This document shows positions 25,838 through 38,040 of a DNA stretch of 64,000 bases, piece after piece. The position numbers and the translations under genes are program-made. The first letter of the stretch is position 1; every line of letters starts with the position of its first letter. Origin of the DNA: Ursus arctos (lineage: Eukaryota; Chordata; Mammalia; Carnivora; Ursidae). The stretch spans positions 10,526,001 through 10,590,000 of the forward strand of contig NW_026622997.1 in the NCBI RefSeq assembly GCF_023065955.2, given 5' to 3'. A model generated the notes under the pieces. That model saw only the letters and a program-made list of their open reading frames with translations. It had not been told where the DNA came from and did no database searches.

Positions 25838-26040
25838 CATTCATTCATTCATTCATTCATTCATTCATCAAATATTGATTGTCTACTCTAGACCAGGCAA
25901 TATTCTAGAAGCTTATATCCCAGCTGGGGTGGATAGTCAGCAATTAAACACGTTCAAAATGTTGTTACACTTCATGAAGGAGACGAACCTCCTGTGTGTA
26001 AGTCATGTAAACGTGTTACTTGACCAAATAGAGCTTAACA
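25838..26040 (-). mobile_element. LINE L2 3' end with (TCAT)n tail
   Basis: A (TCAT)n run at 25838-25868 corresponds to the L2 terminal TGAATGAA repeat. It is followed by 'caaatattgattgtctactctagaccaggcaatattctag', the reverse of the L2 tail. Confidence 0.7.
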
Positions 26041-26174
26041 TACGTTATCTGGAGATAATGGAGGAGTGGAGATACTTATAGCAAGATATTAAAGACAACC
26101 AAGGAAACCTATTTAAGTCACCATTCCTGAGTTATTAAACCAGATTACCAAATACATCATGGGTCTATGGCGGT

Positions 26175-26395
26175 GTCCCAACCTCATCACTATTTTCTAG
26201 CAATCTGAGGCTAGAAAATTCTTTGTCGTGGGGGCTGTTCTGTGCACTGTAGGATGTTTAGGAACATTCCTGGCCTTTACCCAGTAGCTCTCAGGAGCAC
26301 CCCTTCCCCAGATGTGACAATCAGAACTGTCTCCAGACACTGCCAAAGGTCGTCTGGAAGCAAAATGGCCCCTTGTTAAGAAGTGCTGGTCCCTG
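26175..26395 (-). mobile_element. MER20 hAT DNA transposon relic
   Basis: 'attctttgtcgtgggggctgttctgtgcactgtaggatgtttag' and 'gtctccagacactgccaaa' follow MER20 in reverse almost end to end. MER20 copies are known to act as enhancers in some placental tissues; nothing here shows that. Confidence 0.85.
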
Positions 26396-27585
26396 GGGAA
26401 AAGGGTTCCAAATTTCAAGTAGGAACCTTGGACACACATTATCTTCTGCCTCCCCAGGGTCCTCACCCAATAGTCTCGGGGAGCTTCTTTTTCCCTCTGT
26501 TCTCACTTTCTCTTTTTTTCTAATCTCTGCCCTGAAACACGGATTTCATTTTCTTCTTCCCCTCAGCTCCCTGGAGGAGAGCAAGAAGAAGACTTAGGAG
26601 AAGGTGCTTTCCAGTGGGGCAGGTCCTGTCTTAAGTAGTAGGAGGAGGGATCTAGGAGGTGCTGTCTCAGAGACAAACTTGGCTTCCTGCTCCATTTTGC
26701 CAAGAATTTGGACGACCTTCAGCCACAGTCCAAACAGAATGCTGCATTTACTCGCGGAATCATGGGTTGATGAGCTGACAGCAGGCCATGAGGAAGGCTT
26801 ACTTTCTACTCTTCTGGATGGACAATTAGCTGCATTGATTTCATATTTTAAGACAAAGACCTCTTTGCTACTGTAGTGTGCATATCTCTTGAAGACAAAG
26901 AAGTTTCATCATATTGAATTCTGATATGGTGGCCTATGGAGTGGCCCTGGGTTTAGAGGTGGGTTTTTCTCAGAAGACAATGATCAGCCCAAACAGAAGG
27001 AGGATCCTTAGGCAGCAGGAACTCTAGCTGGGCCAAGTGGAGAAGTAAGAGCCATCTGAGATGCTCCTTGAGTCCTGTCCTGGGCTTTGAAAGAATCTAG
27101 AAGTGCTTCACAGTGTCTTTAGTAATTGGGTTTCAGCAGTAATACACATTTAGGAAATTATGGGTTGAACGAACCCCCTGGGTTTCTTTCCTGTAGGACT
27201 TTTAGGAGATTTCAAAATGCAATGTAACATTGTGACTGTCAAGACAAGAAGCAAATAAGTAGCATGTAGTAAACCCATTTGACTATGGAAACCTCACGTG
27301 TTTTAATTTTGAGGAAGCTTCTTTCTAGAATACTGTTCCTTTCTAGAAACTGATGCTCTAGGGAACTCCGGAATGGAAAAATGTAATCCTGCTTACCTAT
27401 TTGGAGGTACTCTCCGTTCATTTTTCTCTCCCCAGGTCTTTCCTAACATCTTTTAAAAATGATCTTGTTTTATCCATGCTGTTTAATGGAAACTAAAGGA
27501 TGAGTTTAAGGGCTGTACATCTACATTCAGGGAGCATTACCCCTGGCTCTGGCCAGAATCATTTGCTAAGTCCACGACCATCACT
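26396..27585. other. Intergenic, no recognised feature
   Basis: Unique-looking DNA, no supported gene. Confidence 0.45.
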
Positions 27586-27589
27586 GTTC

Positions 27590-27725
27590 CCCATTTGGCT
27601 TTCAGATGCTGTAGGACTGAGATAGGGCCCAGGCCAGGATGATCTGCATTTTGAAAAATCAAACCAAACTCCCTCTAGGAGATTGGGAGGTACAGACAAG
27701 ACAAGATTGAGAAGCCCCTGGGGAG
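27590..27725 (+). mobile_element. MER5-like DNA transposon relic
   Basis: 'tgtaggactgagatagggcccaggcc', 'gatctgcattttgaaaa', 'ctccctctaggagattggga' and 'gattgagaagcccctgg' follow MER5A. Orientation is uncertain since the element is nearly symmetric. Confidence 0.6.
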
Positions 27726-29340
27726 GGGCAGGGTAAATTCTCAAAGGGGAGGTTGTGGTGCCCCCTGAGGCCTGCCTGGTGGTAGCAGAAGCAATTTCAT
27801 AGAGATCCTCAAGTGAGTAGTGAATCTCCTGGAAGGGAAGTCAGGTGGATGAGGTCTCCCTCATGTGGAAATTCTCCCTCCATTGCTAACTCTGAAGGGC
27901 CAGGGTTTGGTTTAACTTAGGAAAGTGGCAGTTTGTTACATGTAATATGTTATATTACAAAGAAAGAAAGATCTCTCAGAGAAATGACATCTGCTAAAAA
28001 AATAATCATTTGAGCTATTTCTAAGATAGTATGGTTTCCTATGAAGTGAATATTTATATATAAATACCACCTTATCTTCCATACTCTGTATTCATGCAGA
28101 TGACAGCTGGACAGGGGCTTTGGGCCATGAACCACCTGGACCGTTCTACTATAATCAGACATTGATTTCCAGGGGTGTGGACTGTGGCTGGAGTGTAGTT
28201 GGCCGGCCCCCACCCACCTTTGCCCCCACCACCAAGCTCACCCAGGAGACACCAGGCTAGCCTGCCCTTGCCAATCACTACGTGTGCTGGTCCCAGGGAG
28301 ACCACACCTGATTCTCTGGAGAATGCCTAGCATGTGCCAATCCATGTTTTATTGAGATCTGCTTATAGTTAAAACCAAGACGGCCAAACTGTGAGCTGAT
28401 TAGTGGAGCTAAAACCTGGATGTTGAACTGTAGAGATGCAAATGCAAGGAGGGGAGCGGAGGCGAGGCCCAGAGGTGAAGCTCAGGGTCTGGAAGAGGGA
28501 AAGACCTACACAGAGTGTCTATTTGCCTGAGGCCTGGGGCATAGCTTTGCCCAGGCCATCACAACTTAGGAGATGCTACAGCGTTAGGCAGGAATTTAGT
28601 AAATGGATGGTACAAGTGATAGTAGCTATAAGTTAAACAACCAGACAATGTGATCATACCTGTTTCAAGGGAGAGTGGTTCTCACCGGCAGGGTAAGGTC
28701 GGAGAAGGTATCTCTGAAGAGGTGATACAGAGGTTGGAACTAAAGGTCAAGAAGGAGCCTTCCATGCAAAGTTTTTGGGGAGAGGCAGAGGAAATATGAA
28801 GTACAAGGGCATTAAGGCTGATAGGCTTGTGGCATCCGGGGCAGAGAAAGAGCTGGAAGGCAGTGAGGTCAGAGAATAAGGCAGATGTAGAGTCAAGTAG
28901 GGACATGCGTGTTATAGAAACAGCAAATTAAGATCCAAACGCTGATGGGTCCTCCCATCCCTTTGCTTTCCTTCTCTGTAGCAGACGAACATCTGTGACT
29001 TGATATTTTTCACCCCTCTTCACCGTGTTACAGCACCTGCTCAGAAACCATCGTCTGTACCCGTGAACTCAAAGAGCTCATTGGCCCAGTGCCAATTTCT
29101 TTTTTTCATGTTGACAGCTGTGTTGTGAAAAGACCATCAAGAGAGAAGGACAAAACCAAAAAGACTACTCTGGGGTTTGTAAGTGTGAACTTTGGAATTA
29201 CCACCTCCCTAAGCTGGATGTTTGGAGGGAAGAGTTTACATCCTGCGTGTGCTTTGAGCAAGGCAAGATGGCTCATCCCCGCTGAGACACAAGGCAGTGG
29301 CAGTGATGGTGGCTTTATAGGAGCTCTTTCCTTGAAAAGA
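27726..29340. other. Intergenic, no recognised gene
   Basis: Part of 28430-28900 reads like an old L2 relic (antisense, 'aagagctggaaggcagtgaggtcagagaa'), too weak to place. No gene is supported. Confidence 0.4.
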
Positions 29341-29356
29341 AAGAAACACATATTCT

Positions 29357-29533
29357 TTTTTTAAATTGTATTTATTTGAGAGAGAGAGCATGAGCAGGGG
29401 GAGGGGCAGGGGACAGGGAGAAGCAGACTCCCCACTGAGCAGGGACCCCAATGTGGGACTTGAACCCAGGACTCTGGGATCATGACCTGAGCCAAAGGCA
29501 GATACTTAACCAACTGAGCCACCCAGACACTCC
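29357..29533 (-). mobile_element. Can-SINE
   Basis: Imperfect duplication AAG(A/G)AACACA(T/C)ATTCT at 29341-29356 and 29534-29549. The antisense body has 'tgggacttgaacccaggactc' and 'actgagccacccagacactcc'. Confidence 0.92.
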
Positions 29534-29954
29534 AAGGAACACACATTCTTTAAAACAAGCCATTCATCTTGAGAAAAACTTTTGTGTATTAATTCTCCTT
29601 TCCCCATGTCTCCATTCATGACCACACACAGGCACATGGCCATCAAAATAATAGGTCATTTTTCTTTTTACTTGAGGAACCTAATTTTTCTCCTCTGGCC
29701 AAGAGCAAGGCAAAGGGAAACCCGATTGGTTTATTATATGAGTCTGTACATGGGATGACTATAAAACAATGAACATTTTTTCCATAAATTGCATGGAAAC
29801 CAATCTCTTGCATTATAGTCACAGCTATGGAATCCTTTGTAAGTTTCCACGTCAATGTTCTCTGTTTTAGAAGCCCTACCTAGAGGTCAGGAATTGGGTT
29901 CCTTTTGGCTGAACTTGTATGATGCAACCCATATAATGCAATGCTACTATGTTG

Positions 29955-30145
29955 GGCCCCTGACTCTGCTAGTCACCATCTGTGTGACTTAATTATTCTG
30001 GGATTGAGTTTGCTCCCCTGTAAAATGGATCCCAGTAGGATTGACTTCATGGAGATGTGTGAGAGATAAATGAGTTAATAATCCAAAAGCAGTTACAGTA
30101 GTTCTTGGTCCATATTGCATGCTCAGTGTTTTAGCTCTTCTTGTT
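29955..30145 (+). mobile_element. MIR SINE (diverged)
   Basis: 'gtcaccatctgtgtgactta', 'tttgctcccctgtaaaatgga' and 'gagataaatgagttaata' follow the MIR layout. Confidence 0.7.
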
Positions 30146-30251
30146 CGCTATGTTCTTCTGCAATTAATAAAAGGGCTTTGGTGTGGCAGCTCTTTTGAAG
30201 AATTTAGTTTTGAACCTATTGCTACTGAAATGTATCTTAAAAGATGAATGT

Positions 30252-30461
30252 GGGGGCGCCTGGGTGGCACAGCGGTTGGGCGTCTGCCTTCGGCTCAGGG
30301 CGTGATCCCGGCGTTCTGGGATCGAGCCCCACATCAGGCTCCTCTGCTATGAGCCTGCTTCTTCCTCTCCCACTCCCCCTGCTTGTGTTCCCTCTCTCGC
30401 TGGCTGTCTCTATCCTGTCGAATAAATAAATAAAATCTTTAAAAAAAATAAAAATAAAAAT
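30252..30461 (+). mobile_element. Can-SINE, full length, very young
   Basis: Perfect 16-bp duplication AAAAGATGAATGTGGG at 30239-30254 and 30462-30477. The head matches the intact consensus form seen in other copies here and the tail is A-rich with (AAAAT)n. Confidence 0.95.
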
Positions 30462-30477
30462 AAAAGATGAATGTGGG

Positions 30478-31310
30478 AACATTTGAATCCCTCTGACTTT
30501 CTCTAATCAGAAATGACTACTGTACGTTGGATATTTTATTTTTGAGTGGAACCCCATCAACTATGCACACCTTTATTGCCATTAACTTTGTTATTGTTCC
30601 CAGTGACAAGTAATGTCTATTGGCTCTCAGCTTTTCAGTTGCCTTATCTGTATCTTTTCTAGATGCCCGTGCAGGAAGCTTGCAAACTCTATGTCCCAGA
30701 CTCCTTTGCCTACTGCTTCCTCTTTGTTTCTACCAATGGGAGGTTTTGGCAGAAGACTGCAGGGTGGTAAGGACAATTGAAACAAGCTTTTCCCCTCCTA
30801 CTTCTGGGGCAGTGTTTCCAGCCATGCAACAGCAGCCTCGGTGTTGAAGGGGCCATGGGCTCTGGGTAATGCTACCTTCCCTTCCGTTCCTTCAGACCTA
30901 ACTATTGTAGTGGTTTCCTACTACTCATCTTGGGGTAACATTAATTCTTTCTACTCTCTCAGCCTTTCTAATGCATCTTAACCAATCTCTTATAGTAAGT
31001 TACCTCTGTTTGAGATTCCCAGATTGTTGTCTGTTTTCCTGTTTGGATACTTGTTGATACATTCCCAAGCCACTTTACGCTACCAGATTCACTGTGACAA
31101 GAATCACTGAAGTATTTAGATACTCAAAACTCTCCTCAATGTATATTGCTATTCATTATACAACAGTTCAATAGATAAAGTCCTTTCTTTCTTAGGTCCC
31201 ACCAAAAAAAAAAATCTTCAAAATTCTTTTGGACATATGAACAAATGGGCAAACACTGAAGAATAAAATGAAAGGAAGTACCAGATGCATTTTACTGGCC
31301 ATCTATTGTG
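30478..31310. other. Intergenic, no recognised feature
   Basis: AT-rich unique-looking DNA. Confidence 0.4.
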
Positions 31311-31750
31311 TCCTTAAACAGTGGCTTGACAATACTACGCATCTGTTATCTCTCCTAGTTTCTGTGCACAAGGAATTTACAGCAGCTTGACTGCATGGTT
31401 CTGGCTTGGGGTCTCTATGAGGTTACAGTCAGATATCAGCTGAGGCTGAAGTCAGCTGAAGTTTCGGCTGGGGCTGGAGGATCTACTTTTCAAGGTGGCT
31501 CACTGACGTGGCTGGCAAGTCAGTGCTGGCTATTGGCAGGTGGCTGTAGTCCCTTCCTATGTAGCCTCCTCCACAGGGCTGCTAAAGCATCTCATGGCTG
31601 GGAAACTGACTTCCCCCCAAAAAAGGAATCTAAGAGACTAAAGAGGAAGCTGCAATACTTTTTATGACCTAGCTTTGGAAGTCACACATCATTACTTCAT
31701 TTGTATTATATTGGTCACACAGGGCCAACCCTAGTTTTTTGGGCAAAGTA
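31310..31750 (-). mobile_element. Old LTR-like relic, probably MaLR
   Basis: 'ggttctggcttggggtctct', 'gtcagatatcagctgaggct', 'ggctggagga' and 'tcatggctgggaaactga' form a degenerate antisense LTR pattern like the one at 10346-10740. The family is not fixed. Confidence 0.5.
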
Positions 31751-32384
31751 ACTACACACAGGCACATAGACAAGAGTCTAAGATCACTGGAGGCCATCTT
31801 GGAAGCTGGCTCACACGTGCACAGTCATTGGGTATACGTTAGGGGCTGAGTGTATAATCCAAGTGAAGCTGAATCATGGGAAGTTCTCTTCTTCAAACAA
31901 GACAACAGGAAAGTCATCAATTTCAAGAGTTCTTTAGATAAGAGAAGGGGATGGAGCGTCTTCCACGTTTCCCTGTAGCCTACGAGAAAACATAACAAGC
32001 TATAAAATGTTGAGTAAATTGTTCTGAGAGGCATGGAAAGTGTGTACCAAGGAGGAGTATCTTCTTTTCTGTTTCCACCCTCTTGTTGTGGCCATCATTC
32101 ATTAATTCCCTTTTATCCACAATGCTATGGGCACATCTGTTCCTTTGCTTCTAACCACTGGAAGGTACAGTACTCCATGGCATGCATCCAACAATTTTAT
32201 GCCTCCCCTCTCCCAGGGGTAAACATACAGGTTGCCAAGGAGGAGTTTCTGAGGGAGAAAAGGGATTAACCAGAAGCGTCCCAGAGAAGGGTTAACATCA
32301 GCATTATTTCTCCCTTTCCTTTCAAAATTAGAATGAACAACGACATGTGGGTGAAGCAAGAGGGGCTGGAAACGTTCTTTAGTC

Positions 32385-32660
32385 CATAAACATCTGTGCC
32401 AGGCACGGTGCTAAGCATTGTGGGAAATTCAAAGACTAATGAGACATATCCCCTAACCTCAAGGAACAGACCAGTAGACAGATAATTGTAGTACGAAATT
32501 AAGAACAACAAGGTGTAACACAATAATTTTGACTTGGAGGTCAGAGAAGGATTCATGAAAAGTTGAACCTAAGGACAGTCTTGAAGAGGGAGTAGGGTAA
32601 CCCCAGGTGGACGGAAGTGAGTAGAAAGAAGTAGAGTATATTTTAGACCGGAAGAGCTAA
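32385..32660 (-). mobile_element. LINE L2 3'-end relic
   Basis: 'aaacatctgtgccaggcacggtgctaagcattgtggg' and 'cctaacctcaaggaacagacc' are reverse L2 tail sequence; 'ggaggtcagagaaggattc' and 'gagtagaaagaagtag' extend it. Confidence 0.75.
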
Positions 32661-33274
32661 GTGAGCAAAGATATAAAATAGGGGAGAGTATGTGACAGTG
32701 TAAGAAGGGGCACAAAATTACGTGTGACTGCAGTGTATATGGGGCCTGGAGGGCTGGGGATCTGGGGATGGGCCCCGGGGGGTGGGGGAAGGAGTCTGGC
32801 AAGATGAGAAAGACCGGATTCTGGTGAGTCTTCAGTGCCATGCAGGGAACCGGAATCACTCAGCCATGATTCAGCAATGCGAAGGAAGGGAAGCTTCTTG
32901 AAGAGGGAAATGATATTATCACACCCATGTAGAAAGAAGAGGATTAATACAAGAGACACTGAGACCAAAATGTGTACTGCTGTCTGAAGAAATTATGGGT
33001 ATTTACATTTTTCTTTTTTGGGGTCACCTGCAGTGGCTAATTTTCCTATAGTGAGTGTGGATTATTGGCGAATTTTAAAATAAAATACATAAGATAATTT
33101 TTGTATGGTAAAATCAAAATTATAAATGGGGAGAATGGAGGAAGCCAATGAGAGTGAGTATCTGCAGCAGGTAGGAAAGAGCGTGGGTCTCCAGGGGCTC
33201 TGGAGGCCAGGGCTGGGGCAGTGAGGGCAAAGCTGGCAGAGAAGGGAAGGAGAAGACTTCATTTACATATTCTT

Positions 33275-33360
33275 CCAAATTTGCTGAGTGTCTGCCTTGG
33301 CCTGGGCACTACTGAAAGAGCTTGATGGAGAAATGGGTCAGTGGCAAACAGAATGGACTA
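33275..33360 (-). mobile_element. LINE L2 3'-end fragment
   Basis: 'ccaaatttgctgagtgtctgccttggcctgggcactactg' is a short reverse L2 tail. Confidence 0.55.
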
Positions 33361-33517
33361 AGGAAGGGGTTATTTTTCAGGCTACGAGAGCCCTGAGTGT
33401 ATTTGTGAGCCGACGGGATGGAACACTTGGGTAATGAAATGCAAGACAGCAAAGAAAATTAGTAGATAAGAGGCAAGATCCAAGAGTAAATCAGAGGGAA
33501 TAAGGCCAAGGTCCCAA

Positions 33518-33522
<5 letters not shown>

Positions 33523-33562
<40 letters not shown>
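33523..33562. repeat. (GT)20 microsatellite
   Basis: Forty uninterrupted bases of GT dinucleotide. A long pure run of this kind is likely polymorphic. Confidence 0.98.
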
Positions 33563-33564
<2 letters not shown>

Positions 33565-35264
33565 CATAGGGAGAATAAGTATGAGATACAGAATATGTGA
33601 AATAGAGAGTATGTAACGATGAGTATCTATGTAAGTGGGTATGCATGATTACATTTTGGATTTGAATATATAACAACTCCTGAAAGTAAAGATTTGGGCC
33701 GAGCCATTTTCCCCTGCTAGCTATAAAAGTATCAAGGGCTATTCAGAAAGAGGAAAAAAATATGCAACACATCCTATAAGCAAAGCAATTAGGAAAAGCG
33801 GTTTGCCTCCCACCTCCCACCTTCCCAATCCTGTTCAGAAGAGGAGGAAACAGTGCGAGAGGAAGGGCAGAAGAATGGCTACCCCAGACAATCCCCTGCC
33901 CGGAGGCTGCTCTGTGAAAGGTGGTCAGCCTGCAGCATACAACGCCCCCCACACTAAGCAGACATAAAGGCTTCGAGGCCCCACTGGCACACGGACCCGA
34001 CTTGTCACAGCTGTGGACTGCTGTTGATGGATGTGCTTCCCACACGCCCTGATGTCCTTTATCCCCTTCAAAATTGCCTCTTTTGAAGAATTTGTGTTTG
34101 GCCAGAGTTAAATGACCCACGTTGTTTGGGAGTTTTCTCCCTGCCTAAAGGATTGCACCATTCCACATGTTTCAGGCAAAAGCCTGAGGAGGTGACCGGA
34201 GAACTGTGAGGGTCCCAGAGCCATTTTTCACAGTGACTCGCCAATGATCAGCAGACCCCTCTGAGAAGATGGAAAGACGGACGCCGGACTAGGCGCAGGA
34301 ATCAGCGCAGCTCCGTCCCTGAGTCAGGCTGAAGCTAATTATCCCGGCCTGCCCCCACCTGCTAGCTTGCTTGCTTGGTCTTGCTTCTGTCTTAATCCGG
34401 AAGAGACTCCTACCGTGGTGTCTTAATGTAAACAAAGCAATTTGTGACTTGATTAACCCAGATGGACAAGTGTGTCCTTTCCTCCCTTCTCCTCTTTACT
34501 GCGCTTGGACGATGAAAGGAGTTTCTCTCCATGTGGAAGGCAGTGCCAGCCTGCGGTAGATCTGGCTTCGCCTTTTCTCTTCCCACCTCCCTTCCTCTAA
34601 CACCCATAGCAAGGGATTCGTTTCAGGCATTCCATGGAGACTGGACCTACATCCTTCTGTGCTCTCTCTGCTTGCGTAACGGACAAAATCAGAAATGCCA
34701 TCACCATTAAGAATCAATGTAACACACGAGTTGTCCAGGTGATAAGATTCGTAGTTAATATTAGCTGCTGTAATTTATCAGGAGAATACCTACCTGGTGA
34801 TACATTTCATGAATGTGCCACAAACCATCTATGAATGCGATGATGAACTTTTCATATCTGACCAGGCCTGTGACTGGTACAGAATCAAGGAACTGACCTG
34901 CACGTCTATTAAATTACTGGAAGACAAGGAAGCAAAGAGGAGGCTCTGACAGCTAAAAAGGTGGCATAAAGATGGGGAGCAAATAATGAAAAATATTTTA
35001 TGCCGATGCACCGTAAAACATCAACATCATTTTTTCTTTGTTTGTCCTTTGAAATTTATTCCTTAATGTCTTCCTTCTCTCATACATTGTTGGCTTAGGC
35101 TGAATTGAAGCTACCATTTCCCCCCCCATCCCCCACCCCCGGCACTGAAAAACCCCACCCAGACGAAGAAGAGCCCTGAGCAGACCCCAGCAAACATACA
35201 TGTTGAACACTCAGGGTCTCTGGATACGTGTGAATGTATCAGCTGAATCGGTACAGTGCAAACT
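33563..35264. other. Intergenic, no recognised feature
   Basis: Unique-looking DNA. The pyrimidine-rich patch at 35117-35165 is the only notable composition. Confidence 0.4.
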
Positions 35265-35970
35265 GGGACTTGTATTATTTCTCTATTTGCAGTTGTCACA
35301 AATTATCACAAACTTGGTGGCTTCAACAATGCAAATTTATTTTCTTTTCTTTCTTTTTTTTTTAAGATTTTATTTATTTATGTGACAGAGAGACAGCCAG
35401 CGAGAGAGGGAACACAGGCAGGGGGAGCGGGAGAGGAAGAAGCAGGCTCATAGCGGAGGAGCCTGATGTGGGACTCGATCCAGGAACGCCGGGATCACGC
35501 CCTGAGCCGAAGGCAGACGCTTTAACGACTGCGCTACCCAGGCGCCCCGCAAATTTATTTTCTTATAGTTAGTTCTATGGGTCAGAAGTCAGACACAGTT
35601 TCACTGGGCTAAAATCACTGGGCTCCAATTCCTTTTCTGGAGACCCTAGGGAAGAATCCCATCCTTGCCTTTTCCAGCTTCTAGAGACGGCCCGAATTCC
35701 TCGGCTTTTGGGCCCTTTCTTCCATCAAAGCCAACAATGGTGAGTCCAGTCCTCCCCATGTCCCCTTACTCTGACCTCTTCTGCTTCTCTCTTCTACTTT
35801 TAAGGACGCTTGTGATTCCACTGGGCTCCCAGAGGGATCCGGGATAATCTCCCTATGTTATTAAAGTCAGCCCGTTAGCCACCTTCCACCTGCAGCCTTA
35901 CTTCCTCTTTGCCATTAAGTAACATGCGCATAGGTTCCAGGGATTTGGGCATAGCATCTTCAGATTATTC
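35265..35970 (-). mobile_element. MLT1-type LTR, antisense, split by a SINE
   Basis: 'caaattatcacaaacttggtggcttcaacaatgcaaattta' leads in. After the SINE it continues 'tttcactgggctaaaatcact', 'ttccttttctggagacccta', 'tccagcttctagagacggcc', 'gggataatctccctatgtta' and 'taggttccagggatttgggc'. This is the MLT1 order in reverse. Confidence 0.8.
35347..35548 (-). mobile_element. Can-SINE, full length, young
   Basis: Perfect 16-bp duplication GCAAATTTATTTTCTT at 35331-35346 and 35549-35564. Body antisense, ending 'acccaggcgcccc'. Confidence 0.95.
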
Positions 35971-36099
35971 TTGAGTTTTGTGGTGGTTGTTTTTTTAACT
36001 GGTGGTGTTTCTCTTTTGGCTCAAAATAGTAACAGATAAGCAAAGTGAAGTCTTAAAATAGGTTTCTGAAACAGATTACTACTCAAATTTTCAGGCGGC

Positions 36100-36285
36100 C
36101 TCTTATTACCTGCTGATTTGGGGAAGTTTTTAACCTCTTTTCTAAGCTTCTGTTTCTCATCTGTAAAATGGGGATAACACAGTCTCCTACAGAAATAAAA
36201 GCAGGAAATGGGGTACTGTTTGCAAAGCCTTAGCATAATGCCTAGCATGTACTAAGCACTCAATAAAAGTAAATCAATGGGTTTA
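36100..36285 (+). mobile_element. MIR SINE
   Basis: 'cttctgtttctcatctgtaaaatggggataac', then 'gcctagcatgtactaagcactcaataaaag', is MIR core and tail. Confidence 0.85.
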
Positions 36286-36722
36286 TTTAAAGTTAGGCTG
36301 GGACGCAGGCAGGGAAGGGACAGCGTATAAGCGGGTGTCTGTACACCGAATCCCCACTGATGGTTCAGTCCTCCTCCCTGCTTGCTCTGAGTTGGTCCTG
36401 CCTGTAGAACCCTCACCATCTCACTGGGCAAGGAAAAGAAAAGTTCAGCAGTCATCTCTGCTGCCCTTCCCGGGGGCTGCAATTTTCTTTTTCTTTGCTG
36501 CCTTTTTCCTTCTCTCACCTTCTACTGCAGACAGGCCAGGGGTTCGAAGATTTGGTGCTGACCCACAAAGCTGGTTTGGCTTTGAGGATAGCTCCTAATG
36601 GAAGTAGCAGGATCAGTGGAGGCGGTGTGGGGGGCGGGGGGCAAGATGAGCCCCACTTCCTCCTGCCCATAATCACTCACTGAACCCACCCCTGAGGCAC
36701 CTATGTCCTCAGCTCCCGAGGC

Positions 36723-36830
36723 TTGTGGATTAGATTAGTGTGAGATAGAATTTTCCAGGACTAATTACATCAGGTTTGTGGATTAGATTAGCGTGAGAGA
36801 GTCAGAATTTTCCAGGACTAATTACACCTG
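36723..36830. repeat. Tandem duplication, unit about 54-57 bp
   Basis: Two head-to-tail copies of 'gtggattagattag(t/c)gtgaga...agaattttccaggactaattacat'. They differ by a few substitutions and a 3-4-base indel. Confidence 0.85.
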
Positions 36831-37446
36831 ACTTTGCATGAAAGTCCCTACTTTTAGAGCCATGTGGCTGTCCAGGGGAGGAGGACTCAAAGTCTAGCTA
36901 TCTTTCTGGACAGAGCTCTGGTGGCTATCAGGGCCCTAAAAGGGCCCAGACAAACAGTGTGGGTGCCCAGAAAGCCTGGCCTTCCAGAAAGCCACCAAGT
37001 TACCTACTGGGCTGACAAAACCAAAAATGTTAATATACAGAGTTGATGATGATGCTGAGAAACAGGCACTCTATATACTTCGGGAAAATGATCCAACAGT
37101 GCTTTTTTTCCCCAATTAAAAGCATATATACATTTTAAAAATAAAAAATAAACACACATGCATACCTTTCTGGCCAGCAATCCAACTTTGGCAGAATCTA
37201 TTCTATTGAAGAAACAAAAATACTGATACATAAGGTTGTTTGAACAAGAATACTTATTATAACAATATTTGTAGGACAACCAAAAACTGGGAAGCCTGAA
37301 TGTCCATCTGTGGGTAGAGAATTAAATAAATTGTAGTATGGCCATCTGAGAAATATTGTGTAACTATTTAAAAGAAGCCATTGATCTTAAAGGATTTGGT
37401 ACAAGAGAAACATATATCATAATTTTGTTAAGATAAAAAAAAAACC

Positions 37447-37880
37447 TGGGGCACTTGGGTGGTTCAGTCGATTAAGGGTCTGACTCTTGATTTGGTCTCG
37501 GTCATGAATTCAGGGTCCTGAGATTGAGTCCCACATCAGGCTCTGTGCTGAGCATGGAGCCTACTTAAGATTCTTTCTTTCTGGGGCATCTGGGTGTCTC
37601 AGTCAGTTAAGCATCTGCTGTCTGCCTATGGCTAGGGTCATGATCCCGGACCAGGATTATGCCCTGCATCAGGCTCCCTTCTCAGTGGGGAGTCTGCTTC
37701 TCCCTCTGCCCTTCACCCCACTCTCATGCTCTCTCTCACTCTCTGTCTCTCAAATAAATAAATAAAATCTTAAAAAAAAAAAAAAAGATTGTCTGCCCCT
37801 CCTCATTGGCACTGTGCGCACGTGCTTTCTCTCTCAAAGGAAGAAAGAAAAAGAAAGAAGAAGAAAAAGAAAAAAGCCCC
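37447..37880 (+). mobile_element. Can-SINE, outer copy split by a second SINE
   Basis: Starts 'ctggggcacttgggtggttc', reaches 'taagattctttctttct', and resumes after the inner SINE with 'ctgcccctcctcattggcactgtgcgcacgtg' and an AAAG/AAG-rich tail (37830-37876). Confidence 0.8.
37582..37786 (+). mobile_element. Can-SINE, inner copy
   Basis: Begins 'ggggcatctgggtgtctcag' and ends with (AAAT)n AATCTT and A14. It lies inside the CT-rich part of the outer copy. The short shared motif 'aagatt(c/g)t' at both ends fits a target duplication. Confidence 0.88.
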
Positions 37881-38040
37881 TCCACCCTCTGAATGGGCTC
37901 ATGTCAGTATGTCTTCAGAGCATGGGAAAAAGTATCAAAGGGTATACATCAGTCTATTAACAGGGCAGTGTGGGTTAATTTGTTTCCATTCTACATATCA
38001 ATGTATTGCTTTGATGGTTACATAAATGATTTATGTTTTA

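Larger units (their letters stand above)
37030..38040 (+). mobile_element. Old L1 (L1M/HAL1-like) 3' part with nested SINEs
   Basis: 'tttctggccagcaatccaac', 'ggacaaccaaaaactgggaag', 'ctgaatgtccatctgtgggta' and 'taaattgtagtatggcca' are the old L1 3' theme. It resumes after the SINEs at about 37900-38040 ('gggaaaaagtatcaaagggt'). Confidence 0.65.

Noticed and set aside
25838..25868. Short TCAT array taken as a possible CRISPR or stand-alone satellite
   Set aside because: It is the reversed terminal repeat of an L2 tail, 4-bp units without spacers.
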